From contig MGRJ01000016.1 in NCBI GenBank assembly GCA_001798135.1, positions 1 to 22,696 of the forward strand: a stretch of 22,696 bases of DNA, read 5' to 3'. This DNA is from Deltaproteobacteria bacterium RIFCSPHIGHO2_02_FULL_40_28. Its GTDB lineage: Bacteria; UBA10199; 2-12-FULL-40-28. Position numbers and translations under genes: made by a program. The notes beneath the pieces are model-generated. The model searched no databases. It worked only from the letters and a program-made list of their open reading frames with translations, and was not told where the DNA came from. Position 1 is the stretch's first letter; every line of letters starts with the position of its first letter. Of this stretch, positions 14,625 through 22,696 are shown piece by piece.

Positions 14625-17600
14625 TAATCCTGAAGACTTAAAACCCCCAGTTTTTTAGCTTGAAGGGATTCAATGCCCAAAACACAAGCCTTGGCTCCCG
14701 CCATGGTTGTAAAATAAGGGATGCCTTCCATTAATGCTGTTCTTCTTAAAGAAAAAGAATCACGTGCCGTATTTTTTCCTTCGTGAGTGTTAATGACCAT
14801 GGCAATTTTTTTATCCTCCATGGCATCTACAATATGGGGACACCCTTCACTCACCTTATTAATCACAGAAACATTTATTCCTTTTTGACTTAGGAAATAA
14901 GCTGTTCCTCGGGTAGCAATAATGGAAAAACCAAGACGAGTTAAATCTAAAACAACAGAAACAAGCTCTGTTTTATCTTTATCTCGTACGCTTACAAACA
15001 CCACACCAGACACTGGCAAATGAGTGTTTGCGGCCAATTGGGCTTTTAAAAATGAGGTTCCAAAATCAACATCAATGCCCATCACCTCGCCTGTTGATTT
15101 CATTTCGGGTCCTAACAGGGTATCAACCCCCGGAAATTTAATAAAAGGGAACACAGCTTCTTTAACACTTTTATAGGGCGGAGTAACTTCTTTGGTAAAA
15201 CCAAGTTCAGTCAGCTTACGCCCAACGGAAACCTTGGCTGCAAGCTTGGCCAAGGGCACGCCAATAGCCTTAGAAACAAAAGGCACTGTCCTACTAGCTC
15301 GGGGGTTTACTTCCAAAATATAGATGGTTTGATCTTTTACTGCAAATTGAACATTCATCAGTCCCACAACCTTTAGCCTTAAAGCCAAGCTTTTTGCCTG
15401 ACGCGAAATTTCTTCAATCTGTGCTGCATCCAAAGAATTAGGAGGAAGACAACAAGCAGAATCACCCGAATGAACTCCGGCATGCTCTACGTGCTCCATA
15501 ATGCCACCAATAACCACCATTTCTCCATCAGAAATGGCATCAACATCTACCTCAATGGCACCCTCTAAATATTGATCTATAAGTACAGGACGATCTTCAG
15601 ACACTTGAACTGCAGAGTGCATGTAACGTTTTAAATCTTTTTCATCGTAAATAATTTCCATGGCTCTTCCACCCAACACATAAGAAGGCCTAACCAAAAC
15701 AGGATATCCAACACGATCGGCAACAAGCATGGCTTCTTCATGAGTACGAGCCAAACCATGAGAGGGTTGATTGAGTTTAAGTTCGTCTAATAGTTTAGAA
15801 AATCTCTCGCGATCTTCAGCTTGATCAATTGAATCAGAAGAAGTTCCTAAAATTTTTGCCCCCCATTTCTCTAAGGGAACAGCCAGTTTTAAGGGAGTTT
15901 GCCCTCCAAATTGCACAATAATACCATCTGGTTTTTCTTCTTGAAGAATACGAATAACATCTTCTTTGGTGAGTGGTTCAAAATACAATCGATCTGAGGT
16001 GTCGTAATCGGTAGAAACTGTTTCGGGATTACAATTGATCATAATTGTTTCATAACCTTCTTCATGTAAAGCAAAGCTGGCATGACAACAGCAATAATCA
16101 AATTCAATACCCTGCCCAATACGATTAGGCCCACCGCCTAAAATAACTACCTTCTTCTGATGCGTAGGGTTTGCTTCATTTTCCCATTCGTAAGTAGAAT
16201 ACAAATAAGGTGTATGGGCCTCAAACTCGGCACCACAAGTATCCACCCTTTTAAAAACAGGCAAGATCCCTTTCTGTTCTCTCCAATATCGAACGTCATC
16301 TTCTGTTTTTGAAACAAGCGCAGCGATGCGCCTGTCAGAAAAACCCATCTGTTTGGCTTGTTTCAAAACAGGTGCATCCTTTAAAGCTTTTTGTTTGATG
16401 ATTTTCTCAAAAGAAATTATTTCTTCGATATGTTTTAAAAACCATGGATCTACAAAACTGGTTTTATAAATTTGCTCTACTGTCATCCCTTCACGAAAAG
16501 CCTGTCCAATCCACCATAAGCGATCTGCCCTGGGAATTTTAAGTTTTTCTAACAGTTCCTTTTTACGAAGGTTTGGTTTTTTAGCTGTTAATTTTTTTTC
16601 CTCAAAACCATAGGTGTCTGTTTCTAAAGAACGCATGGCTTTTTGGAGGGATTCCTTAAAAGTTCTTCCAATCGCCATCACTTCTCCCACCGATTTCATT
16701 TGCGTGGTTAAACGATCATCGGCTTGAGGAAATTTTTCGAAGGTAAAACGCGGAATTTTAGTTACAACATAATCAATGGTTGGTTCAAAAGAAGCAGGTG
16801 TATAACGTGTAATATCATTTTCAATTTCATCCAGGGTATAACCAATGGCTAGTTTAGTTGCAATCTTTGCAATGGGAAACCCGGTAGCCTTAGAGGCTAA
16901 AGCAGAAGAACGGGAAACTCGCGGATTCATTTCAATAACAATCAACTCGCCATTTTTTGGATTAACTCCAAACTGAATATTAGATCCACCTGTTTCAACT
17001 CCAATTTCACGAATAATACGAATAGAAGCATCCCGCATGATTTGATATTCTTTATCGGTTAATGTTTGAGCAGGAGCCACCGTAATGCTATCGCCTGTGT
17101 GAATACCCATGGGATCAAAATTTTCGATTGAGCAAATAATCACCACATTATCTTTTTTATCGCGCATCACTTCCAATTCGTATTCTTTCCAACCTAAAAT
17201 GGATTGTTCAACCAAGATTTGAGAAACAGGCGAACATTCCAAACCCCAAGCCGCATATTCTTTAAATTCCTTCATCGAGTAACAAACATTGCCTCCAGTA
17301 CCACCCAAGGTAAAAGCAGGACGAATAATGGCCGGAAAACCAACCAGGGGAAGGAGTTTTAAGGCCTCCTTCATACTGTGGGCCAAACCTCCACGCGGAA
17401 CACGCAAACCAATTTTTTCCATGGCCTTTTTAAAAAGTTGCCGATCTTCTGCTTTTTCGATTGCTTCGATTTGAGCCCCAATCAATTCCACTCCATGTTT
17501 TTTTAGAATTCCCATTTTAGCCAAACTCACTGCCGTGTTTAATGCCGTTTGACCTCCCAATGTGGGAAGAAGTGCCTGGGGTTTTTCTTTCTCGATAATC

Positions 17601-17827
17601 ATCTCCACCACGAAAGGGGTAATGGGTTCGATATAAGTGGCATCGGCTAAATCGGGATCTGTCATAATGGTGGCAGGGTTAGAATTAATAAGCACAACCT
17701 GATAGCCTTCTTCTTTCAAGGCTTTTACGCCTTGAGTTCCAGAATAATCAAACTCACAAGCCTGCCCAATAATAATTGGGCCAGCACCAATGATCAGAAT
17801 TTTTTGAATATCTTCTCTTTTCGGCAT
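14564..17827 (-). CDS. carB: Carbamoyl-phosphate synthase large subunit
   Basis: A 1087-residue subunit that makes carbamoyl phosphate from bicarbonate, ammonia and two ATP. It has the usual duplicated structure: the first synthetase half (about 1-400, with [12 protein letters not shown] at 21-32 and ATP-grasp [12 protein letters not shown] at 299-310), the oligomerisation domain (about 410-540), the second half (about 558-940, [13 protein letters not shown] at 566-578 and [12 protein letters not shown] at 839-850) and the C-terminal MGS-like allosteric domain (about 945-1070), where UMP and ornithine act in E. coli. Length is slightly above the usual 1073. It is the last gene of the operon; its start follows the carA stop without a gap (TAAATG). 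Its final 20 codons overlap the convergent DUF721 gene. Confidence 0.97.
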   Translation of the reverse strand: MPKREDIQKILIIGAGPIIIGQACEFDYSGTQGVKALKEEGYQVVLINSNPATIMTDPDLADATYIEPITPFVVEMIIEKEKPQALLPTLGGQTALNTAVSLAKMGILKKHGVELIGAQIEAIEKAEDRQLFKKAMEKIGLRVPRGGLAHSMKEALKLLPLVGFPAIIRPAFTLGGTGGNVCYSMKEFKEYAAWGLECSPVSQILVEQSILGWKEYELEVMRDKKDNVVIICSIENFDPMGIHTGDSITVAPAQTLTDKEYQIMRDASIRIIREIGVETGGSNIQFGVNPKNGELIVIEMNPRVSRSSALASKATGFPIAKIATKLAIGYTLDEIENDITRYTPASFEPTIDYVVTKIPRFTFEKFPQADDRLTTQMKSVGEVMAIGRTFKESLQKAMRSLETDTYGFEEKKLTAKKPNLRKKELLEKLKIPRADRLWWIGQAFREGMTVEQIYKTSFVDPWFLKHIEEIISFEKIIKQKALKDAPVLKQAKQMGFSDRRIAALVSKTEDDVRYWREQKGILPVFKRVDTCGAEFEAHTPYLYSTYEWENEANPTHQKKVVILGGGPNRIGQGIEFDYCCCHASFALHEEGYETIMINCNPETVSTDYDTSDRLYFEPLTKEDVIRILQEEKPDGIIVQFGGQTPLKLAVPLEKWGAKILGTSSDSIDQAEDRERFSKLLDELKLNQPSHGLARTHEEAMLVADRVGYPVLVRPSYVLGGRAMEIIYDEKDLKRYMHSAVQVSEDRPVLIDQYLEGAIEVDVDAISDGEMVVIGGIMEHVEHAGVHSGDSACCLPPNSLDAAQIEEISRQAKSLALRLKVVGLMNVQFAVKDQTIYILEVNPRASRTVPFVSKAIGVPLAKLAAKVSVGRKLTELGFTKEVTPPYKSVKEAVFPFIKFPGVDTLLGPEMKSTGEVMGIDVDFGTSFLKAQLAANTHLPVSGVVFVSVRDKDKTELVSVVLDLTRLGFSIIATRGTAYFLSQKGINVSVINKVSEGCPHIVDAMEDKKIAMVINTHEGKNTARDSFSLRRTALMEGIPYFTTMAGAKACVLGIESLQAKKLGVLSLQDYQSGRLSVKRISLISKPADF

Positions 17828-18958
17828 TTAATTTTTTCCAATCAAATCTGAAAATCTTTTAAATAAATAATGGGAATCATGTGGCCCAGGACTCGCCTCG
17901 GGATGATACTGCACACTAAAGGCTTTTAATTTAGGATAAGAAATGCCCTCCACTGTTTTGTCATTCAAATTAACATGAGAAACCTTCACATCCTTTGGTA
18001 AACTTTGTGGATCAACAGCAAAACCATGGTTTTGAGCTGTGATTTCAACACAGCCCGTCGTTAAATCCATCACAGGCTGATTGCCACCTCGATGTCCAAA
18101 TTTAAGTTTAAAAGTTTTAGCTCCCAAAGCTAGAGATAAAATTTGATGTCCTAAACAAATTCCAAAAATAGGTTTTTTACCTAAAAGTTTTTTAACATTA
18201 GCAATAGCATAATCACACACGGCTGGATCACCTGGTCCATTGGAAAGAAAAATTCCATCGGGGTTTTCTTTTAAAACATTTTCTGCTGCATACCAGGCAG
18301 GCACCACCTTGACCTTAAACCCATAATCGTAAAGCATACGCAAAATATTGTTTTTAATTCCATAATCGTAAGCAATAATTTTATATTTATTTTTAGGTTT
18401 TATTTTTTTAGATTTTTTACTTTCAAAATTAATAATTTGAGAGGTGCCTTTACTTACCAAATAAGGTTTGGTGCAACTCACCACTTTAGCTAAATCTTGG
18501 CCATCCATTGTAGGAAGAAGAGCCGCCTTCTTTTTGGCCTTGTCTAGATTGATATTGCCAGCAATGAGGCTCCCTGGCCTGGCTCCTTCGTTACGCAAGT
18601 GTTTTGTTAAAGCCCTTGTATCAATGCCATAAATCCCTGGGATTTTATTTTTCTTTAAATAATCCGATAAATTTCCCTTGGCCCTAAAATTACTGACAAT
18701 AGGAGAAAGAGACTTAACAACAAAACCAGATGCAAATATTTTTCGTGATTCGATATCCAGAGGATTAATTCCATAATTGCCAATTTCAGGATATGTCATC
18801 ACAATAATCTGGCCTTGATAGGAAGGATCTGTTAAAATTTCTTGGTATCCCATCATCGAAGTATTAAAAACAACCTCACCTGATGTTTCTCCCTCATAAC
18901 CAAAAGAACACCCTTCAAAAACTAAGCCATCATTTAAAATGAGATAAGCTTTTTTCAT
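17828..18958 (-). CDS. carA: Carbamoyl-phosphate synthase small (glutaminase) subunit
   Basis: A 376-residue subunit that hydrolyses glutamine and passes ammonia to CarB. The N-terminal CPSase domain (about 1-150) is followed by a class I glutamine amidotransferase domain (about 193-372) with the complete triad: Cys268 in GICLGHQ, His352 and Glu354 in YHPEA. SNGPGDP (239-245) is the usual oxyanion-region motif. A lysine-rich linker lies at 180-193. The start ATG overlaps the pyrC stop in ATGA, and its stop touches the carB start, so all three are coupled. A single carAB serves both arginine and pyrimidine routes in many bacteria; its place here ties it to pyrimidine control. Confidence 0.97.
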   Translation of the reverse strand: MKKAYLILNDGLVFEGCSFGYEGETSGEVVFNTSMMGYQEILTDPSYQGQIIVMTYPEIGNYGINPLDIESRKIFASGFVVKSLSPIVSNFRAKGNLSDYLKKNKIPGIYGIDTRALTKHLRNEGARPGSLIAGNINLDKAKKKAALLPTMDGQDLAKVVSCTKPYLVSKGTSQIINFESKKSKKIKPKNKYKIIAYDYGIKNNILRMLYDYGFKVKVVPAWYAAENVLKENPDGIFLSNGPGDPAVCDYAIANVKKLLGKKPIFGICLGHQILSLALGAKTFKLKFGHRGGNQPVMDLTTGCVEITAQNHGFAVDPQSLPKDVKVSHVNLNDKTVEGISYPKLKAFSVQYHPEASPGPHDSHYLFKRFSDLIGKN

Positions 18959-20229
18959 ATGTCTTGATAAACAATTTCTCCACCAACCAAAGTGTAAGCC
19001 ACCTTTCCCTTCAATTTTATCCCTCCGAAAGGGGTATTTTTACTTTTCGAACGAAAAAGCTCTGGTTTCACAATCCAGGATTTTTTTGGATCAAAAAGAG
19101 TGATATCCGCCAAAGCCCCAACCTCAAGGCTTCCAGCCGGAAGTGAAAAAATTTTTGCTGGTCCTGTGGTTAAAGCTGCAATCATTCTTTCTATTTTTAG
19201 TTCACCTGCATGTACAAAACTCATGGCAAGTCCTAGAGCTGTTTCAAAACCCACAATACCAAAAGCTGCTTGATCAAATTCCACCTCTTTTTCAATAATG
19301 GCATGAGGTGCATGATCTGTTGCAATGGCATCAATAATTCCTTCTGATAAAGCTTTTAAAACTGCTCTACGATCTTCTTCACTGCGGAGGGGAGGAGCCA
19401 TTTTAGCATTGGTATCGTAATTTTTAATCCTTTGGTCTGTTAAAAAAAGATGATGGGGAGTTACCTCAGCTGTGACTTTTAAACCTTTTTTCTTGGCAGC
19501 TTTTACCAATTCAACCGAACCCTTGGTTGAAAGATGGGCAATATGAAGACGGGCTCCAGTTAATTCTGCAAGCATAATATCACGGGCTACCATAGTATCT
19601 TCGGCTTGATTAGGAATACCAACTAATCCAAGTTTTGTTGAAACAAAACTTTCATTCATCACTCCGCTACCTAAGCAAGAACAAAGAGCATGAGAAATAA
19701 TAGGAAGTGCAAAACTATGAGCATATTCCATCCCCAAGCGCATCATTTGAGCATTATCCACACACTTGCCATCGTCTGAAAAAGCAACACAACCTGCTTC
19801 TTTTAATTCACCCATGGCTGCTAATTCTTTACCATCCAAGTTTTTAGTTACTGCCCCAATAGGGTAAACCCTCACCTTGCCTACTTCCTTGGCCCTGTTA
19901 ACAATATAGTTAGTCACTTGTGCTTGATCATTTACAGGGTTGGTATTTGCCATAGCGCAAATGGAAGTAAAACCACCACAAGCAGCTGATTCGGTGCCAG
20001 ACTCAATGGTTTCTTTGTATTCAAAACCAGGCTCACGTAAATGGGTGTGAATATCAACAAAACCAGGAGAAACAATAAGCCCCTTGGCATCAAGAATTTT
20101 GCTTTCCTTATAATTTTTGCCACTTTTGATGACATCGGCAATGCGGCCCTTTTCGATGATAAGATCAAAGGCGCCATTCCGTTTGTTTTGCGGGTCGATT
20201 AAATGTCCGTTTTTAATGTGAACTATCAT
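18955..20229 (-). CDS. pyrC: Dihydroorotase (class I)
   Basis: A 424-residue amidohydrolase that closes carbamoyl aspartate to dihydroorotate. Metal ligands are visible: HTHLREPG (His61, His63), Asp152 in SDDG, His180, His232 and Asp305 in DHAPH (305-309). The length and the [10 protein letters not shown] string indicate the class I enzyme found beside pyrB in Gram-positive and deltaproteobacterial operons, rather than the short E. coli class II form. The region after His180 reads ALCSCLGSG where many homologues have a HCED-type string, a mild oddity. Because the metal ligands and DHAPH are intact I read it as active and not as the inactive PyrC' paralogue. ATGA overlaps join it to pyrB and to carA. 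Confidence 0.95.
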   Translation of the reverse strand: MIVHIKNGHLIDPQNKRNGAFDLIIEKGRIADVIKSGKNYKESKILDAKGLIVSPGFVDIHTHLREPGFEYKETIESGTESAACGGFTSICAMANTNPVNDQAQVTNYIVNRAKEVGKVRVYPIGAVTKNLDGKELAAMGELKEAGCVAFSDDGKCVDNAQMMRLGMEYAHSFALPIISHALCSCLGSGVMNESFVSTKLGLVGIPNQAEDTMVARDIMLAELTGARLHIAHLSTKGSVELVKAAKKKGLKVTAEVTPHHLFLTDQRIKNYDTNAKMAPPLRSEEDRRAVLKALSEGIIDAIATDHAPHAIIEKEVEFDQAAFGIVGFETALGLAMSFVHAGELKIERMIAALTTGPAKIFSLPAGSLEVGALADITLFDPKKSWIVKPELFRSKSKNTPFGGIKLKGKVAYTLVGGEIVYQDI

Positions 20230-21164
20230 AAGACACCCCTCCCCGGGTTTTCTCCAGACAACAAATAAAGCACGGCCATACGAATAGCAACTCCGTTGGC
20301 AACTTGATCAAGAATAACCGAGTAAGGTCCATCAGCCACCTCTGGATCAATTTCCACTCCACGATTAACAGGGCCAGGATGCATAATGGTAACATCTTTT
20401 TTGGCACTCTTTAATTTGGCCAAATTAAGTCCATAAAGCCTGGCATATTCACGAAGGGTTGGAAAAGGTGTTAATCCAAGTCTTTCTTTTTGAATACGAA
20501 GCATCATGATCACATCAGTGTTTTCGATACCGGAACAAAGATCATGACTTACCTTCACACCTAATTTTTCTACTTCTTTGGGAATCATAGAACAAGGTCC
20601 CACCACAGTGACTTTTGCTCCAATTTTTTTAAGTGCAATGATATTAGAACGTGCAACCCGGCTATGAGCAATATCGCCTACAATGGCCACCTTTAATCCT
20701 TCGATTTTTTTCTTATAATCGAGAATGGTCATCATATCGAGAAGAGCTTGGGTAGGATGTTCGTGGGCTCCATCTCCTGCATTGATAACCGATGACTTTA
20801 GATGTTTGGCTAAAATGTGGGGGGCACCAGAGGCCTTATGCCGACACACAATAATATCAGGCCCCATGGCTTCTAAATTTTTAGCAGTATCAAGAAGGCT
20901 TTCGCCTTTTTCAACTGCTGAACCACTTTGTGAAATATTAATTACATCTGCAGAAAGCCTTTTCCCGGCTATTTCAAAAGAAGTGCGGGTTCTGGTGGAA
21001 CTTTCAAAAAAAAGATTAATCACTGTTTTTCCACGAAGAGTAGGAACTTTTTTAACAGTGCGAGTAGCCACCTCTTGAAAAGATCTGGCCGTTTCAATGA
21101 TACTTAAAATTTCATCGATTGAAAGTTGTTCTATGCCGAGAAGATCTTTATTTTTTAATTGCAT
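20226..21164 (-). CDS. pyrB: Aspartate carbamoyltransferase catalytic subunit
   Basis: A 312-residue transferase joining carbamoyl phosphate and aspartate, the first committed step of pyrimidine synthesis. Signatures are [10 protein letters not shown] (55-64, carbamoyl-phosphate binding), [10 protein letters not shown] (134-143) and [11 protein letters not shown] (262-272). No pyrI regulatory subunit is present next to it, so control by effectors on the holoenzyme is not indicated and regulation is more likely at the pyrR leader. Nineteen nt separate it from the pyrR stop; a GGGAG lies about 13 nt before the ATG, a long spacing, so translation may depend on ribosomes arriving from pyrR. Its stop overlaps the pyrC start (ATGA). 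Confidence 0.96.
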   Translation of the reverse strand: MQLKNKDLLGIEQLSIDEILSIIETARSFQEVATRTVKKVPTLRGKTVINLFFESSTRTRTSFEIAGKRLSADVINISQSGSAVEKGESLLDTAKNLEAMGPDIIVCRHKASGAPHILAKHLKSSVINAGDGAHEHPTQALLDMMTILDYKKKIEGLKVAIVGDIAHSRVARSNIIALKKIGAKVTVVGPCSMIPKEVEKLGVKVSHDLCSGIENTDVIMMLRIQKERLGLTPFPTLREYARLYGLNLAKLKSAKKDVTIMHPGPVNRGVEIDPEVADGPYSVILDQVANGVAIRMAVLYLLSGENPGRGVL

Positions 21165-21183
21165 CGAACGATTTTATCTCCCT

Positions 21184-21702
21184 TTAAATAACATCAACCC
21201 CTTCTTCCTCATCAAACTCTTTTACTTTTACTTTCACATTACCTTTTGGCCCTACATCAAGGCTTAATCCCTTGAGATCAGACTGAATGGGGAGTTCTCT
21301 GCCATTTCTTTCAACAACAACAAGCAATTTAATGAAACTTGGTCTTCCCAAATCAAAAAGAGCATCCATGGCAGCACGGATAGTTCTGCCTGTAAAAAGA
21401 ACATCATCAACCAAGTAAACTTTTTTATCATCCAGAGAAACTGAGATTTCTGTTTTACCCACAATGGGATGTTCTGCAATTTTTGATAAATCGTCCCGAT
21501 AAAGAGTAATATCTAAACTGCCAACGGGTACTTGTAAGTGATGTGTTTTTTCTAAGAACTGGGCAAGTCTTTGGGCTAGAGGGATACCCCGTCTTCTAAT
21601 CCCAACCAGAACAATTTGTTCCCTGCCAGAATCTGCTGCAATTTGGGCAGCCAGCTGTTTAAGCACTTCATCTAATTGTTTGGCATTAAGTATCTTTTTC
21701 AT
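21184..21702 (-). CDS. pyrR: PyrR: pyrimidine operon RNA-binding regulator / uracil phosphoribosyltransferase
   Basis: A 172-residue PyrR from ATG 21702. The type I phosphoribosyltransferase fold carries the PRPP loop VYLVDDVLFTGRTIRAAM (95-112) and the family string NGRELPIQ (133-140). LVGIRRRGIPLAQRL (32-46) is a basic patch in the RNA-binding face. In Bacillus PyrR binds a hairpin in pyr mRNA when UMP is high and promotes termination; in mycobacteria it represses translation. The frame is open upstream to a TTG at 21765, but the 21 extra codons lie in the regulatory hairpin and are unlike PyrR, so I reject that start. ATG 21702 has a perfect GGGAGG nine nt upstream, and that site is the 3' arm of the leader hairpin. 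It heads the pyrR-pyrB-pyrC-carA-carB operon. Confidence 0.93.
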   Translation of the reverse strand: MKKILNAKQLDEVLKQLAAQIAADSGREQIVLVGIRRRGIPLAQRLAQFLEKTHHLQVPVGSLDITLYRDDLSKIAEHPIVGKTEISVSLDDKKVYLVDDVLFTGRTIRAAMDALFDLGRPSFIKLLVVVERNGRELPIQSDLKGLSLDVGPKGNVKVKVKEFDEEEGVDVI

Positions 21703-21733
21703 AAAAAAAAACCTCCCTAGTTTTGGGAGGTTT
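21703..21733 (-). terminator. pyr-operon attenuator: terminator hairpin that includes the pyrR ribosome-binding site
   Basis: On the minus strand AAACCTCCC (21733-21725), the loop AAAACTA (21724-21718) and GGGAGGTTT (21717-21709) form a perfect 9-bp stem, directly followed by six more U residues (21708-21703) and the pyrR AUG. It has the form of an intrinsic terminator, yet its 3' arm is the pyrR Shine-Dalgarno GGGAGG, so when folded it could both stop transcription and hide the start site. The string AAACTAGGGAGGTT (21722-21709) agrees with 12 of 14 positions of the PyrR-binding consensus ARUCCNGNGAGGYU as I recall it. Function is inferred. Confidence 0.8.
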
Positions 21734-21776
21734 GCGAAAAACCCATTGTTTTTGTGTAAGAGCAAAACCGTATCAT
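21717..21776 (-). CDS. Putative 19-residue pyr leader peptide
   Basis: ATG at 21776-21774 has a good ribosome-binding site (GAAGGA, 5 nt from GG to ATG). The frame reads MIRFCSYTKTMGFSQTSQN and stops at TAG (21719-21717). The stop lies in the loop of the attenuator hairpin and touches the pyrR Shine-Dalgarno (TAGGGAGG). A ribosome reaching the stop would keep the hairpin open and could reinitiate at pyrR, 14 nt on. The arrangement recalls the translated leader of E. coli pyrBI. Expression is not shown; it could be a chance frame. Confidence 0.5.
   Translation of the reverse strand: MIRFCSYTKTMGFSQTSQN
21728..21744 (-). promoter_or_regulatory. Candidate antiterminator hairpin
   Basis: On the minus strand GGGTTT (21744-21739) can pair with AAACCT (21733-21728) around the loop TTCGC, with one G-U pair at the base. 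It uses the 5' arm of the attenuator, so the two structures exclude each other. It is weaker than the 9-bp attenuator and forms earlier during transcription. It lies wholly within the leader ORF. Confidence 0.4.
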
Positions 21777-21801
21777 TTTTTCCTTCAATAAAACTTTTCA
21801 G

Positions 21802-21830
21802 TAACTATCGAAAATAAGCCCAGAAGTCAA
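21802..21830 (-). promoter_or_regulatory. Candidate promoter of the pyr operon
   Basis: On the minus strand TTGACT (21830-21825, 5 of 6) is followed after 17 nt by TAGTTA (21807-21802), or after 15 nt by the better GATAGT (21809-21804, 4 of 6). Transcription would start near 21795, leaving about 20 nt before the leader ORF. The candidate rpsA promoter has the same spacing and a near-identical TAGTTG. Confidence 0.45.
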
Positions 21831-21857
21831 CGTTTTTACTTTAAAAATGTTCTAGGC

Positions 21858-22124
21858 TTGGAATATGTCTTGTGGCCTAATTTAATTTTAGTTAAAATAT
21901 CTAGTATATTGAAATATAAGACTCTTCCCCATTTTTTTGATAAAACTCTTTTAAAAGAAGGGCTTCGTTTAACGCCTTTTGACCGTCTTAAAAAAAGTAT
22001 TTCCCTTTATGAAAGGTTTGAGGCACTTACTCCCTTTTTATTTCATCCTGTAGTTAAAACATTTTCTTCATTTAAAGAATATGAAAAATGGAAAAAAAAA
22101 CAAAAAGACCCGCGATATTGGTAA
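21858..22124 (+). CDS. Small partner protein of the nucleotidyltransferase
   Basis: An 88-residue frame with a start that I cannot fix. No ATG is available; TTG 21858 and TTG 21909 are candidates and neither has a convincing Shine-Dalgarno. The sure part begins around residue 27 (FDKTLLKEGLRLTPFDRLKKSISLYERF) and ends KTFSSFKEYEKWKKKQKDPRYW, a soluble, charged, helical protein. The style, with an LTP-x-x-R-L helix and a KTFxSFxEYExWKKxQKxP tail, is one I associate with small proteins encoded just before MNT/AbiEii-type nucleotidyltransferases, where it could act as a partner or antidote. Its last 44 bp overlap the next gene. The lack of a normal start may mean 5' decay. No function is assigned. 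Confidence 0.5.
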   Translation: MEYVLWPNLILVKISSILKYKTLPHFFDKTLLKEGLRLTPFDRLKKSISLYERFEALTPFLFHPVVKTFSSFKEYEKWKKKQKDPRYW

Positions 22125-22599
22125 TCAAAGCCCTGATTCCATTGATGCTTTACTTCAAGTTTTAGAAAAGCTAAATCAAGCTCATGTTGATTATGTTATT
22201 ATCGGTGGGATAGCTTGTAATTTACATGGTTTAATCAGGGCTACGCGTGATATTGATTTGCTTATTCCAAAAAATATTTCTAATACGAAAAAAATTTTAG
22301 AAGTTTTAGCTGAAAATTTGTTTTGGGGATTGGCAAAAGAATTAGATGCAGAAGAAGTTTCTAAAAAACCTTTTACAATTATTGGAGACCAACCACGGGT
22401 TGATTTATTAACTGTTGCGGGGCAGGTTAAGTTTGATGAAGCTTATAAAAATAGCCTCAGAAGAAAAATACAAAACGTTGATGTGCGTTATGTGGACATT
22501 GACACCCTTTTGAAAACAAAAAACACAAATCGTCCTACCGACTATTCTGATTCAGTCCAACTTAAAGCGATAAAAAAAATGAAGAAAACTGATTTTTAA
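22081..22599 (+). CDS. Nucleotidyltransferase of the MNT/AbiEii-like superfamily
   Basis: A 172-residue nucleotidyltransferase-fold protein. The signature is VIIGGIACNLHGLIRATRDIDLLI-like (39-62): the GG turn at 42-43, and D57-x-D59 as the metal-binding pair; a third acidic residue is probably Asp108 in RVDLL. A RPTDYSD-x2-QLKAI string near the end is usual for this group. The active-site residues look intact. The first 20 residues are lysine-rich, AT-rich in DNA and weakly supported; the ATG at 22081 lies inside the previous gene, a 44-bp overlap. Related proteins act as toxins or antitoxins in abortive-infection and HEPN/MNT modules, but no HEPN or AbiEi gene is visible here, so the biological role stays open. 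Confidence 0.75.
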   Translation: MKNGKKNKKTRDIGNQSPDSIDALLQVLEKLNQAHVDYVIIGGIACNLHGLIRATRDIDLLIPKNISNTKKILEVLAENLFWGLAKELDAEEVSKKPFTIIGDQPRVDLLTVAGQVKFDEAYKNSLRRKIQNVDVRYVDIDTLLKTKNTNRPTDYSDSVQLKAIKKMKKTDF

Positions 22600-22623
22600 T
22601 AATTTTGCAGTATCCACGACTTC

Positions 22624-22695
22624 CTAAATAATCTTGTGTCCAAATCGTTTCCAGCGCACTCCCCCACGGTCTGAATCGAGAGAAAACCAAATAAC
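22624..22695 (-). CDS. Possible 3' end of a gene running off the window
   Basis: One minus-strand frame is open from the window edge to TAG at 22626-22624, giving 23 codons that end SDRGGVRWKRFGHKII. The residue mix looks protein-like, but the other two frames are also open for part of this stretch, and 72 bp cannot settle it. I do not recognise a family. Confidence 0.2.
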   Translation of the reverse strand, partial: VIWFSLDSDRGGVRWKRFGHKII

Positions 22696-22696
22696 T

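Noticed and set aside
21703-21765. TTG start giving a 193-residue PyrR
   Set aside because: The added residues are encoded by the leader hairpin and U-run, and the ATG at 21702 has a perfect ribosome-binding site and the normal PyrR N-terminus.
1-22696. CRISPR array, prophage or insertion sequence
   Set aside because: No regularly spaced repeats, no transposase or integrase motifs and no terminal inverted repeats of insertion-sequence size were found on reading both strands.

Overview
This is an AT-rich, gene-dense bacterial window made almost entirely of conserved housekeeping genes. The organism looks like a deltaproteobacterium in the old broad sense (Bdellovibrionota, UBA10199-like or related candidate lineages). 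The reasons are the block pheA-tyrA-aroA-rpsA-sppA-ihfB-lapA, a full-length PBP1A, and a pyrimidine operon headed by pyrR. That placement is inference from gene order and protein style, not from a search.

Layout. (1) Positions 1-221 hold a palindromic dispersed-repeat candidate and no supported gene. (2) 222-6805, minus strand: shikimate/aromatic genes pheA, tyrA and aroA, tightly packed, then a 188-bp gap with a direct repeat and a long hairpin, then rpsA, sppA, ihfB and a LapA-like membrane protein. (3) 6812-9060, minus strand: tRNA-Gly(GCC) with a strong sigma70-type promoter and a partial copy of its own 3' half just downstream, rnr (RNase R), and tRNA-Leu(CAG). (4) 9161-11731, plus strand: mrcA (PBP1A). 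(5) 11715-14228, minus strand: an overlapping chain of a DksA/TraR-type zinc finger protein, pyrE, an exported protein of unknown function and a CDP-alcohol phosphatidyltransferase. (6) 14316-14624, plus strand: a small DUF721/DciA-like protein whose 3' end overlaps carB by 61 bp. (7) 14564-21830, minus strand: the pyrimidine operon pyrR-pyrB-pyrC-carA-carB with its regulatory leader. (8) 21858-22599, plus strand: a small two-gene module with a MNT/AbiEii-like nucleotidyltransferase.

How it works together. PyrR, PyrB, PyrC, CarA and CarB cover the first three steps of UMP synthesis, and PyrE the fifth; pyrD and pyrF are not in the window. PheA, TyrA and AroA cover the EPSP step and the first steps towards Phe and Tyr. 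The most interesting structure is the pyrR leader (21703-21790). A perfect 9-bp hairpin followed by a U-run lies directly against the pyrR AUG. Its 3' arm is the pyrR Shine-Dalgarno, its loop carries the stop codon of a 19-codon leader ORF, and the loop plus 3' arm match 12 of 14 positions of the PyrR-binding consensus as I remember it. It may therefore combine transcription attenuation, translational repression and leader-peptide coupling in about 75 nt. I see no CRISPR array, prophage or intact insertion sequence.
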